Shown: positions 9,077 through 17,174 of the stretch, piece by piece
How the letters are laid out: each line of letters opens with the position of its first letter
Numbering within the stretch: the stretch's first letter is position 1
Assembly (NCBI GenBank): GCA_009917695.1
Contig: JAACJG010000008.1
Coordinates: forward strand, 62,001-126,000
Direction of reading: 5' to 3'
DNA from: Candidatus Rifleibacterium amylolyticum
GTDB taxonomy: Bacteria > Muiribacteriota > Ozemobacteria > Ozemobacterales > Ozemobacteraceae
Length of the DNA stretch: 64,000 bases
Position numbers and translations under genes: made by a program
Notes under the pieces: generated by a model
The model's input: the letters and a program-made list of their open reading frames with translations, nothing else
Database searches by the model: none
What the model was told of the DNA's origin: nothing

Positions 9077-10603
9077 ATGGTAATCAGCCACCTCATAAAA
9101 AAACAGACGTATTTCGATTCGGTCACGCTCATGCTGATCGGCTCGCAGGTCAAGAAGCTTGCGGGCATCGACAGCACCGTCGTCGGCATGTGTACCGATT
9201 ACAACATCGACAGTCTCAAGCGCCTCGACATGTATCAGAGCTCTTTTGACGGCCTCACGCCAAATGATCTGATCATCTGCATCAAAGCAGCAGATAAGCA
9301 AACTGCCGACGCCGGTATCGCCGAAGTCGAAAAACGCCTGGCCTCGCGCAAGCAGGCCTCTGGATCAGCCGAACTACCGCCGAGCAGTCAGGAAGAAGCT
9401 GCCAGCCGCCTGCCCGAAGCCAACATGGTGGTGATTTCGGTGCCCGGCGAATATGCCGCCCGCGAAGCCGAACAGGCACTCAATAACGGTCGTCATGTCA
9501 TGCTGTTCTCTGACAACGTCAGCATTGAAGAAGAACTCAGGCTCAAAACTCTCGGAGCAAGCAAAGAGCTGCTGGTCATGGGCCCGGACTGCGGCACTGC
9601 CATAATCAACGGCACTCCCCTCGCCTTCGCCAACGCGGTCAGAAGCGGCGATATTGGCGTAGTAGCTGCTTCCGGCACCGGTCTGCAGGAAGTCACCAGC
9701 ACCATTCACCGCCTGGGCTGCGGCATTACCCAGGCTATCGGCGTCGGCGGCCGCGATCTTTCCGAAAAAATCGGGGGAAAGATGACGCTGCTGGCAACCC
9801 GAGCACTGGCCGAAGATCCGGCAACGAAAGTAATAGTCATGCTTTCGAAACCACCAGCAGAATCGGTTCTGAAAACCCTTTACGCCGAACTTAAAAATAT
9901 CGACAAAAAAATAGTGATCTATTTTATCGGCGCCGACCCGAAAGCGATAGAGGCTCAGGGTTTTATCGCTGCCAGCAATCTCGAAGACGCTGCAATCAAG
10001 GCCTGCGATCTCAGCACCGGTAAAAAGCACAATTCAGAAATGAGCGAAGAACAGATAAAAGAGGCCGCTTCCGACAGCAAAATGACCGGTAAGCATCTGC
10101 GCGGACTCTATTCCGGCGGCACCCTGTGCGACGAAGCGCAGCGTCTGCTGCAGCCGGTAATTGGCGAAATCAGCTCGAACACTCCGGTCAAGGGCTGCAA
10201 AGAGATGCCTGATGTATACAAAAGCAGTGGTCACTGCATAATCGACCTCGGCGATGATAACTTCACCCGCGGCAAGGCACACCCGATGATCGACCCGGCC
10301 TACCGTTCCGAACGCATGCTTCAGGAAATCGCTGACCCTGAAACCGGGCTGATCATTTTCGACGTTGTGCTCGGTTATGGCTCGCACCTTGACATGGCAG
10401 GCGAAATGGTCGCCGCCGTCGAAGAGGGTCGAAAAAAGTCAGGGCGGAATCCTCTGCTGGCAGCCTGCATCTGCGGCACCCGCGAAGACCCGCAGAATTA
10501 CGCACAACAGCAGAAGATTCTTGAAGACGCCGGCATCAAGGTGTTTCCAACCAATGTGGCGATGGTCAGTTTTGCCCGGCATTGCCTGGAAAGGAACAAA
10601 TAA
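9077..10603 (+). CDS. fdrA: FdrA-family acyl-CoA synthetase-like protein
   Basis: 508 residues, homologous in pattern to FdrA (AllF of E. coli allantoin catabolism). Features: VGMCTDYNIDSLKRL near 35-50, a Rossmann-like CoA-binding part (VVISVPGEYAAREAEQA), then the succinyl-CoA-synthetase-like core VMGPDCGTAIINGTPLAFA, VVAASGTGLQEVTSTIHRLG and GVGGRDLSEKIGG, and a second half with IIDLGDDNFTRGKAHPMIDP. From established work, FdrA-type proteins act with YlbE-type (DUF1116) proteins in carbamoyl transfer from oxamate/oxalurate rather than as true CoA ligases. AAGGAG lies 12 bases before the ATG. It is the first gene of a four-gene operon (gap of 2 bases to the next gene). The exact substrate is unknown. 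Confidence 0.88.
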   Translation: MVISHLIKKQTYFDSVTLMLIGSQVKKLAGIDSTVVGMCTDYNIDSLKRLDMYQSSFDGLTPNDLIICIKAADKQTADAGIAEVEKRLASRKQASGSAELPPSSQEEAASRLPEANMVVISVPGEYAAREAEQALNNGRHVMLFSDNVSIEEELRLKTLGASKELLVMGPDCGTAIINGTPLAFANAVRSGDIGVVAASGTGLQEVTSTIHRLGCGITQAIGVGGRDLSEKIGGKMTLLATRALAEDPATKVIVMLSKPPAESVLKTLYAELKNIDKKIVIYFIGADPKAIEAQGFIAASNLEDAAIKACDLSTGKKHNSEMSEEQIKEAASDSKMTGKHLRGLYSGGTLCDEAQRLLQPVIGEISSNTPVKGCKEMPDVYKSSGHCIIDLGDDNFTRGKAHPMIDPAYRSERMLQEIADPETGLIIFDVVLGYGSHLDMAGEMVAAVEEGRKKSGRNPLLAACICGTREDPQNYAQQQKILEDAGIKVFPTNVAMVSFARHCLERNK

Positions 10604-10605
10604 CC

Positions 10606-10809
10606 ATGTTAAAAGATTTTTTCGGAAAAAAAGTCAAAGTAATAAATCTTGGAATTGCGAGTTTTGCCGAAGACCTGCGAAAACAGGGCGTCGAAACAGT
10701 ACACACCGACTGGCGGCCGCCGGCAGGTGGCAACAAAAAGATTCAGGCACTGCTCGACAAGGTTGCCAGCTGGCAGAGCAAAGTTAAAAGCGCGAAAGGA
10801 GCCAGATAA
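10606..10809 (+). CDS. 67-residue FdrA/YlbE accessory protein (DWRPPAGG motif)
   Basis: 67 residues from ATG 10606, two bases after the fdrA stop; AAGGAA lies 12 bases upstream inside the end of fdrA. The sequence KVKVINLGIASFAEDLR followed by THTDWRPPAGGNKK-type text (seen here as VHTDWRPPAGGN) is a block that I recall from FdrA or DUF1116 proteins of other bacteria, where it is fused to the larger chain. Here it is a free-standing gene. Its stop overlaps the next start by one base (TAATG at 10807-10811), so translation is probably coupled. It is likely a small structural or substrate-binding subunit of the same complex. Inference from context and motif only. Confidence 0.8.
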   Translation: MLKDFFGKKVKVINLGIASFAEDLRKQGVETVHTDWRPPAGGNKKIQALLDKVASWQSKVKSAKGAR

Positions 10810-12062
10810 TGCTGATCGACATTCAACAGGCCAACGCCAACGCCATTGCAGCTATTCAGGCTTCACAGCCAGTTCTCAAAGGCATCGGTACCGCTCTCGA
10901 AGTGGTTCCGGGCATGAAAAAGAATCTGATTCTGCATGCCGGACCGCCAATCACCTGGGAAAGAATGTCTGGCCCATTGCGCGGCGCCGTTATGGGCGCG
11001 CTCATCTACGAAGGCCTGGCCAATACCCCGGAAGAAGCAGAAAAGCTTGCTGCCACTGACAAAATCGAATACTCGCCCTGGCACGAGCACGACGGCGTCG
11101 GCCCGATGGCCGGAGTCGGCACCGCCAGCATGCCAGTCTGGATCCTCGAAGAGCAGAAAGGCGGGCGCAAAACTTTCTGCACGCTTAATGAAGGCCTCGG
11201 TAAAGTATTGCGTTACGGCGCCTACTCTGAAGAAGTCATCACCCGTCTGAAATGGATGGAAACGGTTCTGGCACCGGTTCTCAAAGCAGCCATTCCGTTG
11301 GCGCCAGAAATCAATTTGAAAAACATGATTGCCCAGGCCCTGCAGATGGGCGATGAGGTACACAATCGCAACAAGGCGGCGACTTCGCTGCTGATCAGAG
11401 AACTCGCACCGGCAATAGTCAAGACAAGCTTTCCCGAAACCGACAAGGCTCGCGTGCTTGAGTTCATGCACTCGAACGATCACTTTTTCCTCAATCTCAG
11501 CATGCCGGCGGCAAAGATGATGTTGCAGGCGGCAGAATGGATAGAGGGTTCGACCATAGTCACCACCATGTGCCGCAATGGCACTGACTTCGGCATCAGA
11601 ATAGCAGGCCTCAAGGAACGCTGGTTCACCGGCCAGGCTCAGATTGTCAAAGGTCTGCTTTTTCCGGGATTCAGCGAAGAAGACTGCAATCCAGACATCG
11701 GCGACAGTGCAATCACCGAAACCTGTGGGCTGGGCGGCTTTTCGATGGCAGCTGCGCCAGCAATCGTCAAATTCGTCGGCGGCACGGTTAACGATGCGAT
11801 GAATTTTACCCGCAAGATGTATGAGATTACCGATGGCGAATCACAGGCATTTCAGATTCCAAACATGGAATTCAGAGGCTCGCCGCTGGGCATCAACCTG
11901 CTCAAGGTCTGCGAAAAAAATGTTCTGCCGCAGATCAATACCGGCATCGCCCACAAGAAGGCAGGGGTCGGCCAGGTCGGTGCCGGGCTGGTGAACCCGC
12001 CGCTGAAGTGTTTCGAGGACGCCCTCGAAGCTTATGTTGAAAAATACTGCAAGGATGAGTAA
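10809..12062 (+). CDS. ylbE: DUF1116 / YlbE-family protein (AllG-like)
   Basis: 417 residues, full length for DUF1116. Recognisable blocks: NANAIAAIQASQPVLKGIG at the N-terminus, HAGPPITWERMSGPLRGAV near 37-57, SPWHEHDGVGPMAGVGTASM near 89-110, TMCRNGTDFGIRIAG near 255, and QINTGIAHKKAGVGQVGAG near 377. Family members pair with FdrA; in E. coli these belong to the last steps of anaerobic allantoin use, where oxalurate is split to oxamate and carbamoyl phosphate. The start codon overlaps the preceding stop by one base. AAAGGAG precedes it. Neither a DUF2877 (AllH) nor a carbamate kinase gene is present in the window, so the complex here may differ in composition or its other parts lie elsewhere. 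Confidence 0.88.
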   Translation: MLIDIQQANANAIAAIQASQPVLKGIGTALEVVPGMKKNLILHAGPPITWERMSGPLRGAVMGALIYEGLANTPEEAEKLAATDKIEYSPWHEHDGVGPMAGVGTASMPVWILEEQKGGRKTFCTLNEGLGKVLRYGAYSEEVITRLKWMETVLAPVLKAAIPLAPEINLKNMIAQALQMGDEVHNRNKAATSLLIRELAPAIVKTSFPETDKARVLEFMHSNDHFFLNLSMPAAKMMLQAAEWIEGSTIVTTMCRNGTDFGIRIAGLKERWFTGQAQIVKGLLFPGFSEEDCNPDIGDSAITETCGLGGFSMAAAPAIVKFVGGTVNDAMNFTRKMYEITDGESQAFQIPNMEFRGSPLGINLLKVCEKNVLPQINTGIAHKKAGVGQVGAGLVNPPLKCFEDALEAYVEKYCKDE

Positions 12063-12096
12063 TATTTTTGTAGACAAGAAAACAAGGAGACAATAA

Positions 12097-12888
12097 ATGA
12101 CCAAAGTAAAAATGTACGATCTCACTCAGAGACTCAGCATTCACACCCCGCCGTGGCCGAGCTATATGCCTCTGCAGGTGCAATATTTCAAGCGCATCGC
12201 CGGAGCCCACATGGGCCAGGGCGCCAACGGCCAGATCATCAAGACCAGCAACCACGTGGGAACCCACATCGATGGCGAAATTCACTTCTGCGCCAATGGC
12301 CGCACAATCGGTGAAGTGCCGCTCGAAGAATGGTGCGGCGACGGAGTAATCGTCGACATCAGTGATGAAGTCAGCGACTTTTCGCTGTATTCGCCTGATA
12401 TGCTGATGAAGAAAGCCGATATCCGCAAAGGTGACATTCTCATAATCAACACCGGTTACCATAAATATGGCTGGGATCAGCCACAGGCAGACGAAGTACG
12501 CTACATGGTCAAACATCCAGGCCCTGATGCTGACTTCCACAAATGGGCGCAGGAAATGAAGTTCAAGTGGATCGGCGTTGACTGCGGCTCAGCTGACCAC
12601 CCGATGAACACTATTCTGCGTGACTGGCACCCGAAACTCTTTGCCAAGGCCGAAGCCAAGCTCAAAGAAACCCATGGCAAAGCCTGGGATGAATACTATC
12701 CGCCCGAAGAGTATTATCAGGTAATGCATCTCAAGATGTTCCCACTCGGCATAGTTCACGCCGAAAACATCGGTGGCGAAATCGACAAGCTCAACAACAA
12801 GCGCACCTGGATAGGCCTGTTCCCGTGGCGTGCGATCGAACTTGAATCGTGCATCAGCCGCATAGTTGCGTTCGAATTCGACAAATAA
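12097..12888 (+). CDS. metal-dependent cyclase / kynurenine-formamidase-family hydrolase
   Basis: 263 residues. The family (Pfam cyclase PF04199) includes kynurenine formamidase and isatin hydrolase, which hydrolyse amide or lactam bonds with Mn or Zn. The signature metal motif is NHVGTHIDGEIHF at residues 48-60 (HxGTHxD...H). Further conserved parts are KGDILIINTGYHKYG near 110 and KWIGVDCGSADHP near 155. The usual Pro after the motif Asp is replaced by Gly-Glu-Ile. AAGGAGAC lies 7 bases before the ATG; the gap to the DUF1116 gene is 34 bases with no promoter seen, so it is the last gene of the fdrA operon. A ring-opening step that feeds a carbamoyl compound to FdrA/YlbE is a sensible hypothesis. 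The substrate is not predictable. Confidence 0.88.
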   Translation: MTKVKMYDLTQRLSIHTPPWPSYMPLQVQYFKRIAGAHMGQGANGQIIKTSNHVGTHIDGEIHFCANGRTIGEVPLEEWCGDGVIVDISDEVSDFSLYSPDMLMKKADIRKGDILIINTGYHKYGWDQPQADEVRYMVKHPGPDADFHKWAQEMKFKWIGVDCGSADHPMNTILRDWHPKLFAKAEAKLKETHGKAWDEYYPPEEYYQVMHLKMFPLGIVHAENIGGEIDKLNNKRTWIGLFPWRAIELESCISRIVAFEFDK

Positions 12889-12901
12889 ACTGAAGAACAG
12901 C

Positions 12902-12938
12902 AAAGCCGGCGTTCGCACATGCGAAACGCCGGCTTTTT
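12902..12938 (+). terminator. Rho-independent terminator of the fdrA operon
   Basis: Long stem AAAGCCGGCGTTCGCA with TGCGAAACGCCGGCTTT (one bulged A), 2-nt apical loop, then five T. It may also stop the convergent kinase gene, although on that strand only three T follow. Confidence 0.93.
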
Positions 12939-12950
12939 GTTTGCCGACAG

Positions 12951-15665
12951 CTATTTCATGCTGGTTTTAAGCTTTATCTTCACAAACGCCTTCTCCAGGT
13001 CACTCTTGGTAAAAGGCTTTTCGAGGAAAGTCCCAACTCCAAGCCTTTCAAGCTCGCGTTTTTTGTCGTCAAAAAGCATGCCCGTACAGAGAATTACCGG
13101 AATTTCAGGGTTCAACCAGCGTATTTCGCGTACCAGTTCAGTTCCACTCATTTCTGGCATGGTGAGATCGACAATAGCCACAGCCAGAGATTCATTGATC
13201 GACTTGAACAGCTCAAGTCCCCGAATGCCATTCTCAGCAAGAACTGTTTGATAACCAAGTTCATGCAGCAGTTCAGACAAAATATCTCTTACGCTTTCTT
13301 CATCATCGACGATAAGTGCCGTACCAGCATTGAACCTGCCAGGAGATGGCCCGGCAACGGTCTCAGCAACCGGCTGCTCAATGGCTGTCGGCATATCGTA
13401 TGGTAAAAACAGCGAAAACCTTGTTCCCTCGCCAGGCGTGCTCTCGACCAAAGCCGAGCCGCGATGACTTTTAAGCATGCCGAGTACAGAAGACAATCCG
13501 AGACCGCGACCAGAATACTTGGTGGTGAAGAACGGATCAAATATTCGCGAAAGATCAGAAGAATCAATACCACTACCGTTATCGGCAACCCCTATACATA
13601 TATAACTGCCAGCTGTTACCGGAGGCCCAAAATAGCCGACCTCATGACCATTAAAAGTCCTGTCTCCGCGTCTGGCACTGATTTCAATAACGCCTGGTCG
13701 TGAGTCAGGAATTGATTCGACAGCGTTCTGAACTATGCAGAAAAGCGCCTGTTTGAACATGGGCGGATCGACATTGAGCTGATGCCCCTCTGCCGCAAAA
13801 TCATATCTGAAGGTTACCTTATCGGGGGCAATAGAAGAAAACTGCGACTGCATCTCCTTTATCAGCTGCGGAATAGATGCAGTCTGAAACATGCTCGGCA
13901 GCTTGCCGGTATACGACATGAGCTGATGAATTATTTCGCCGGCCCGGCGGGCTGCATCTATTATGCGGCGAGCCTTTTCGCGACCGCCTGTATTTGCCTG
14001 GAAATCACGCATCATCAGATCGGCATAGCCCATGATGCCGGTAAGCAGGTTATTGAAGTCGTTAGCCAGGCCATTAGCCATCATTCCAAGGTTGTCGAGC
14101 TTCTGGATCTGGAGCAGCTGTTTTTCATAGCGCTGACGTGCTATTTCGGCCTCGCGCCGCGCTGAAATGTCGCGCACAGTTACCAGAAAACATTCAAGCC
14201 CTTCAAGTTTGACCGGGTTAATTGTCACTTCAGTCGGAAAAATTCCGCCATCCTTGCGGATTCCCAGTGCTTCAAGGCAAACACTGCGCTCGCTTCCACG
14301 CTTGGCCTTGAGGTCTGTCTCAAGATCTTTGAGCATACCCAAAAGATCACCTGGCACAAGATCGCTTGCAGATTTACTCAACAATTCAGCGCGTGTGTAG
14401 CCGTAGATTCTTTCACATGATGAATTGCAGTCAAAAATGCGGCCATCGACCGTTTCAATGAAAATCGCGTCAGAAGATGCTTCAAACAGCGCCCAATAAC
14501 GTTTTTTTGTTTCATCGAGGCTGTCTATCGTCTGATATAGGCTGGTAACATCGGTGATAATACACAATACGGCCTTTGTATCGTCATAACGAATATACTG
14601 CAATGACACAAGCGCCCTGAGCAGTGTGTGATCCTTTTTGCAGACACTGACTTCCCGGTCTGCTCTTCCGTGTTCGAGAAGTTCACTCTCGAGGCTGACA
14701 AGAAAATGTCCAGGGTCGGCGAGATTAAAAATACTTGAGAAATCAAATTCTTCTCGCAGCATTTCGCTGGCTTCATAGCCGAGTATACTGTCGGCATGTG
14801 AATTTGTATAAAGAATGCGGCCATCGGCGATTATACAGACAACGCCAGGCAGATTCTCGGCCAGGGATCTGAACTTCTCTTCAGACTGAGCCAGGCGGAG
14901 CTCCACCTCTTTGCGCTCGGATATATCGCGCAGAATCACCAGTCGACAACCATTCATAGCATGTGCCCGACTGATTTCGGCTATACAGACCTGTACCCAG
15001 CGGCAATTGCCGGCAGGACTTTTCACTGCAAAATCTGCTTCGACCAGGCCTGAACCGGCAGTCTTTAACATCTCATCTATTTCGCCGACCAGATATTCAG
15101 AAAGCTTGTGACCGATCATCTCAGCAGGAGCTCCCCCGAGAAGAAGAGAAGCTCGATCTGTACAGAGTTCGATATGGCCATGGCAATCGATCACCACATA
15201 GCTTACCAGCAGAGAATCAAGCAAAGTCTCACAATGCGAGACAACCGGGTTGCTTTTATCTCTCTCCCAGTGGCTGAAACCAATTATACCGCCACAGACT
15301 TCGTTGTTCGCAGCGGTAACCGGACGCCCGATGATGCGGTACAGTGCAAAATCTCCTGGACCTTTGTCCAGCCTTATCTCACCACAGGCAGAACTGCCAT
15401 CGAGAACTTTGTTGATAACATTACGCAAAACAGCCTGATCATCGACATGCAGCACCGACATGAACCATTCGAACATCTTTTCCTGATCGTCTGGACAGCC
15501 AACAAGAGATGGGTTGCTGCAAAAAAATTCCGGGAAAAATTCTGCCCTGTTGTTGTCAAAATAACAAACCAGATCGGCTAAAAAACAACCGGCGCGAACA
15601 AACTCCGCCCTGAGTTTTTCTTTGACAGAGCGGTCTTGTACGGCCTGACCTGTCATATTGTTCAT
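12951..15665 (-). CDS. hybrid PAS sensor histidine kinase-response regulator with Asn at the phospho-acceptor position
   Basis: 904 residues, apparently cytoplasmic (no membrane segment). Three to four PAS domains lie at about 60-500 (for example ENLPGVVCIIADGRILYTNS and VFDCN-type blocks at 385-505). A HisKA-like helix pair follows: the H-box reads MMANGLANDFNNLL, where related kinases have AHDFNNLL; residue 535 is Asn (codon AAC, plus 14061-14063). The ATPase domain looks intact (QNAVES, VADNGSGID, FDPFFTTK, GRGLGLS). A C-terminal receiver (about 770-890) has the phospho-acceptor Asp833 (IVDLTMPEMSG) and Lys in LEKPF. The start has GGGGA 8 bases upstream. Autophosphorylation in the usual way seems impossible, so it may act as an allosteric ATPase, a phosphatase or a receiver scaffold. 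Confidence 0.93.
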   Translation of the reverse strand: MNNMTGQAVQDRSVKEKLRAEFVRAGCFLADLVCYFDNNRAEFFPEFFCSNPSLVGCPDDQEKMFEWFMSVLHVDDQAVLRNVINKVLDGSSACGEIRLDKGPGDFALYRIIGRPVTAANNEVCGGIIGFSHWERDKSNPVVSHCETLLDSLLVSYVVIDCHGHIELCTDRASLLLGGAPAEMIGHKLSEYLVGEIDEMLKTAGSGLVEADFAVKSPAGNCRWVQVCIAEISRAHAMNGCRLVILRDISERKEVELRLAQSEEKFRSLAENLPGVVCIIADGRILYTNSHADSILGYEASEMLREEFDFSSIFNLADPGHFLVSLESELLEHGRADREVSVCKKDHTLLRALVSLQYIRYDDTKAVLCIITDVTSLYQTIDSLDETKKRYWALFEASSDAIFIETVDGRIFDCNSSCERIYGYTRAELLSKSASDLVPGDLLGMLKDLETDLKAKRGSERSVCLEALGIRKDGGIFPTEVTINPVKLEGLECFLVTVRDISARREAEIARQRYEKQLLQIQKLDNLGMMANGLANDFNNLLTGIMGYADLMMRDFQANTGGREKARRIIDAARRAGEIIHQLMSYTGKLPSMFQTASIPQLIKEMQSQFSSIAPDKVTFRYDFAAEGHQLNVDPPMFKQALFCIVQNAVESIPDSRPGVIEISARRGDRTFNGHEVGYFGPPVTAGSYICIGVADNGSGIDSSDLSRIFDPFFTTKYSGRGLGLSSVLGMLKSHRGSALVESTPGEGTRFSLFLPYDMPTAIEQPVAETVAGPSPGRFNAGTALIVDDEESVRDILSELLHELGYQTVLAENGIRGLELFKSINESLAVAIVDLTMPEMSGTELVREIRWLNPEIPVILCTGMLFDDKKRELERLGVGTFLEKPFTKSDLEKAFVKIKLKTSMK

Positions 15666-15705
15666 GGATTTGTCCCCGCCACTCTATATTTATTGTAACA
15701 GATAA

Positions 15706-15719
15706 ATCAGCATGCTGAT
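15706..15719. promoter_or_regulatory. 14-bp palindrome in a divergent promoter region
   Basis: ATCAGCATGCTGAT is a perfect palindrome. Its core AGCATGCT recurs at 15774-15781, next to the -35 box of the gene at 15835. Together they could bind one regulator controlling the divergent kinase and exported-protein genes. Confidence 0.4.
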
Positions 15720-15768
15720 ACAGGCGAAAGGAATTGGTCAAAACCGCAATTTATTTAGCCTGTATGGC

Positions 15769-15797
15769 TTGACAGCATGCTCTTTGATTCTTACAAT
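15769..15797 (+). promoter_or_regulatory. strong sigma70-type promoter
   Basis: TTGACA (15769-15774), 17-bp spacer, TACAAT (15792-15797). It drives the gene starting at 15835. Confidence 0.8.
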
Positions 15798-15834
15798 CTA
15801 AAGTACGGTTTTAATCGCGTTGCGGGAGGGGTTT

Positions 15835-17064
15835 ATGTTAAGAAGTTTGCAATTGAAGACCCTGTTAGGTCTGCTGTTGTTCGCAATACTTTTCACAGTG
15901 TCTGATGTACAGGCCGGCGTATTCTCAGATATCAAGCTCTGGGTTTCTGAACAGGCGAATATCAGGCAGCACTCCAAGAACATCACGAGTGAAGTAAAAA
16001 CCCTGTACCGCGAACGCAAGTCCATTCAGAGGTTCGCCGAGGGCGCAAGCAATCTGATCAAGGTTTACCAGTCGATCAGAAACAAAAATCTCAAAACTAA
16101 TTTTCCGAAACTGCTCGACATCGCCAGATCGATCAGCCAGGTCGTGACCGAGTTCAGCAATCTCGCGCCCAAAGCTGAGGCTATGTACAAAAAAGCCCAG
16201 CCGAGCATGAAATATTTTGCTGAACTCGCCGATCAAACGCAGACAATTCAGACCGTAAAAAAGAAAATAGTTGTAAAAACCTTTTCAGAAAACCGCCTGA
16301 TGAGCCTGGCCGGAGCGAATGGCTGGAACCGCGTTTTCGATGCGGTTAAGGAAAACCCGATCAATCTTTTTAAATGGGGCAGACTCAGCGACGAATATAA
16401 ACTTGGCAAAATCGAAGGTCAGTATCCGCTCAAGTGTGCCCAGATTGCATTTGAAGCCTCTGGCTATTACTTTGCTGCAAAAGAATCGATGCAGGATCTG
16501 CTCGGCATACAGAGCGAAATTAAAGGAATCCTCGGCGGCGACCTCAATTCGATTCTGAACCTTGGCAATACAGTCAACAAAATCCAGAATTCTGGCAATT
16601 CGATTGAATCAATCGGCGAACTGGCCCAGGAAGGCACCAACAAACTCAGCATGCGCATGACTGAGCTGGTAAAGCTCCAGGAAGAATACGTAGCAGCCAG
16701 CAAAATCTACAACCAGAAATACAATAAAAGCGAAAGTTCCGGGGCTTCTTCTCCTGGCAATGTAACGACATCGCCGGCCAGAAATGCACCATCCACCTCT
16801 TCTTCGGCTTCTTCCCCGGCCTCAGGTGCTTCTACAAGCGTTTATTCTCCTAACAGCAGAACCCCGAGACCAACCGCCAATACAACCAGCAGCGTTCCTG
16901 CTGTAAGTCTGCAACAGGCAATGGCAAATTATCAAGTTGCCTACGAAGCCTACATAAAAATTTCTCAGGCAGGCAAAGCCAGTCAGGCAGAAGTTAACGC
17001 AGCGATAGAAAAGCTCGCTGTTGCCAGAAAACAGGTCGAGCAGGCAAAAGCCAGCGGAAAATAA
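15835..17064 (+). CDS. exported coiled-coil protein of unknown function
   Basis: 409 residues from ATG 15835, placed by GGGAGGGG 4-11 bases upstream; a TTG at 15820 in frame lies before this site and is rejected. Residues 1-27 form a signal peptide ending in VQA-GVF. Residues about 30-300 are mostly helical and charged, suited to coiled coils. Residues about 300-355 are a Ser/Ala/Pro/Thr-rich linker. The last 50 residues (NYQVAYEAYIKISQ, then AEVNAAIEKLAVARK) form a helical hairpin that resembles the start of the mature phospholipase D protein encoded at 50904. Single gene with its own strong promoter and terminator. Function unknown. Confidence 0.85.
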   Translation: MLRSLQLKTLLGLLLFAILFTVSDVQAGVFSDIKLWVSEQANIRQHSKNITSEVKTLYRERKSIQRFAEGASNLIKVYQSIRNKNLKTNFPKLLDIARSISQVVTEFSNLAPKAEAMYKKAQPSMKYFAELADQTQTIQTVKKKIVVKTFSENRLMSLAGANGWNRVFDAVKENPINLFKWGRLSDEYKLGKIEGQYPLKCAQIAFEASGYYFAAKESMQDLLGIQSEIKGILGGDLNSILNLGNTVNKIQNSGNSIESIGELAQEGTNKLSMRMTELVKLQEEYVAASKIYNQKYNKSESSGASSPGNVTTSPARNAPSTSSSASSPASGASTSVYSPNSRTPRPTANTTSSVPAVSLQQAMANYQVAYEAYIKISQAGKASQAEVNAAIEKLAVARKQVEQAKASGK

Positions 17065-17096
17065 CGCCAGACTATCATCATAATTGAATCTAAATT

Positions 17097-17125
17097 AAAA
17101 AACCCGTTCACCTGACGGGTTTTTT
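17097..17125 (+). terminator. Rho-independent terminator
   Basis: Perfect 11-bp stem AAAAAACCCGT/ACGGGTTTTTT (17097-17107 with 17115-17125), 7-nt loop. A and T runs on both sides allow it to work in both directions. Confidence 0.93.
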
Positions 17126-17139
17126 ACTTTGCGTAATGG

Positions 17140-17168
17140 TTGAAACTATTCGCGCTCTGCATTAGACT
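17140..17168 (+). promoter_or_regulatory. promoter giving a probable leaderless mRNA
   Basis: TTGAAA (17140-17145), 17-bp spacer, TAGACT (17163-17168). Six bases separate the -10 from the ATG at 17175, so transcription should begin at or next to the start codon; no ribosome binding site exists. Confidence 0.55.
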
Positions 17169-17174
17169 AGCTAT

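Noticed and set aside
17162-17173. TTAGACTAGCTA as a third DtxR-type box
   Set aside because: It shares the first eight bases with the feo box but the second arm is misplaced (5-bp rather than 6-bp spacing), and the gene has no link to iron.
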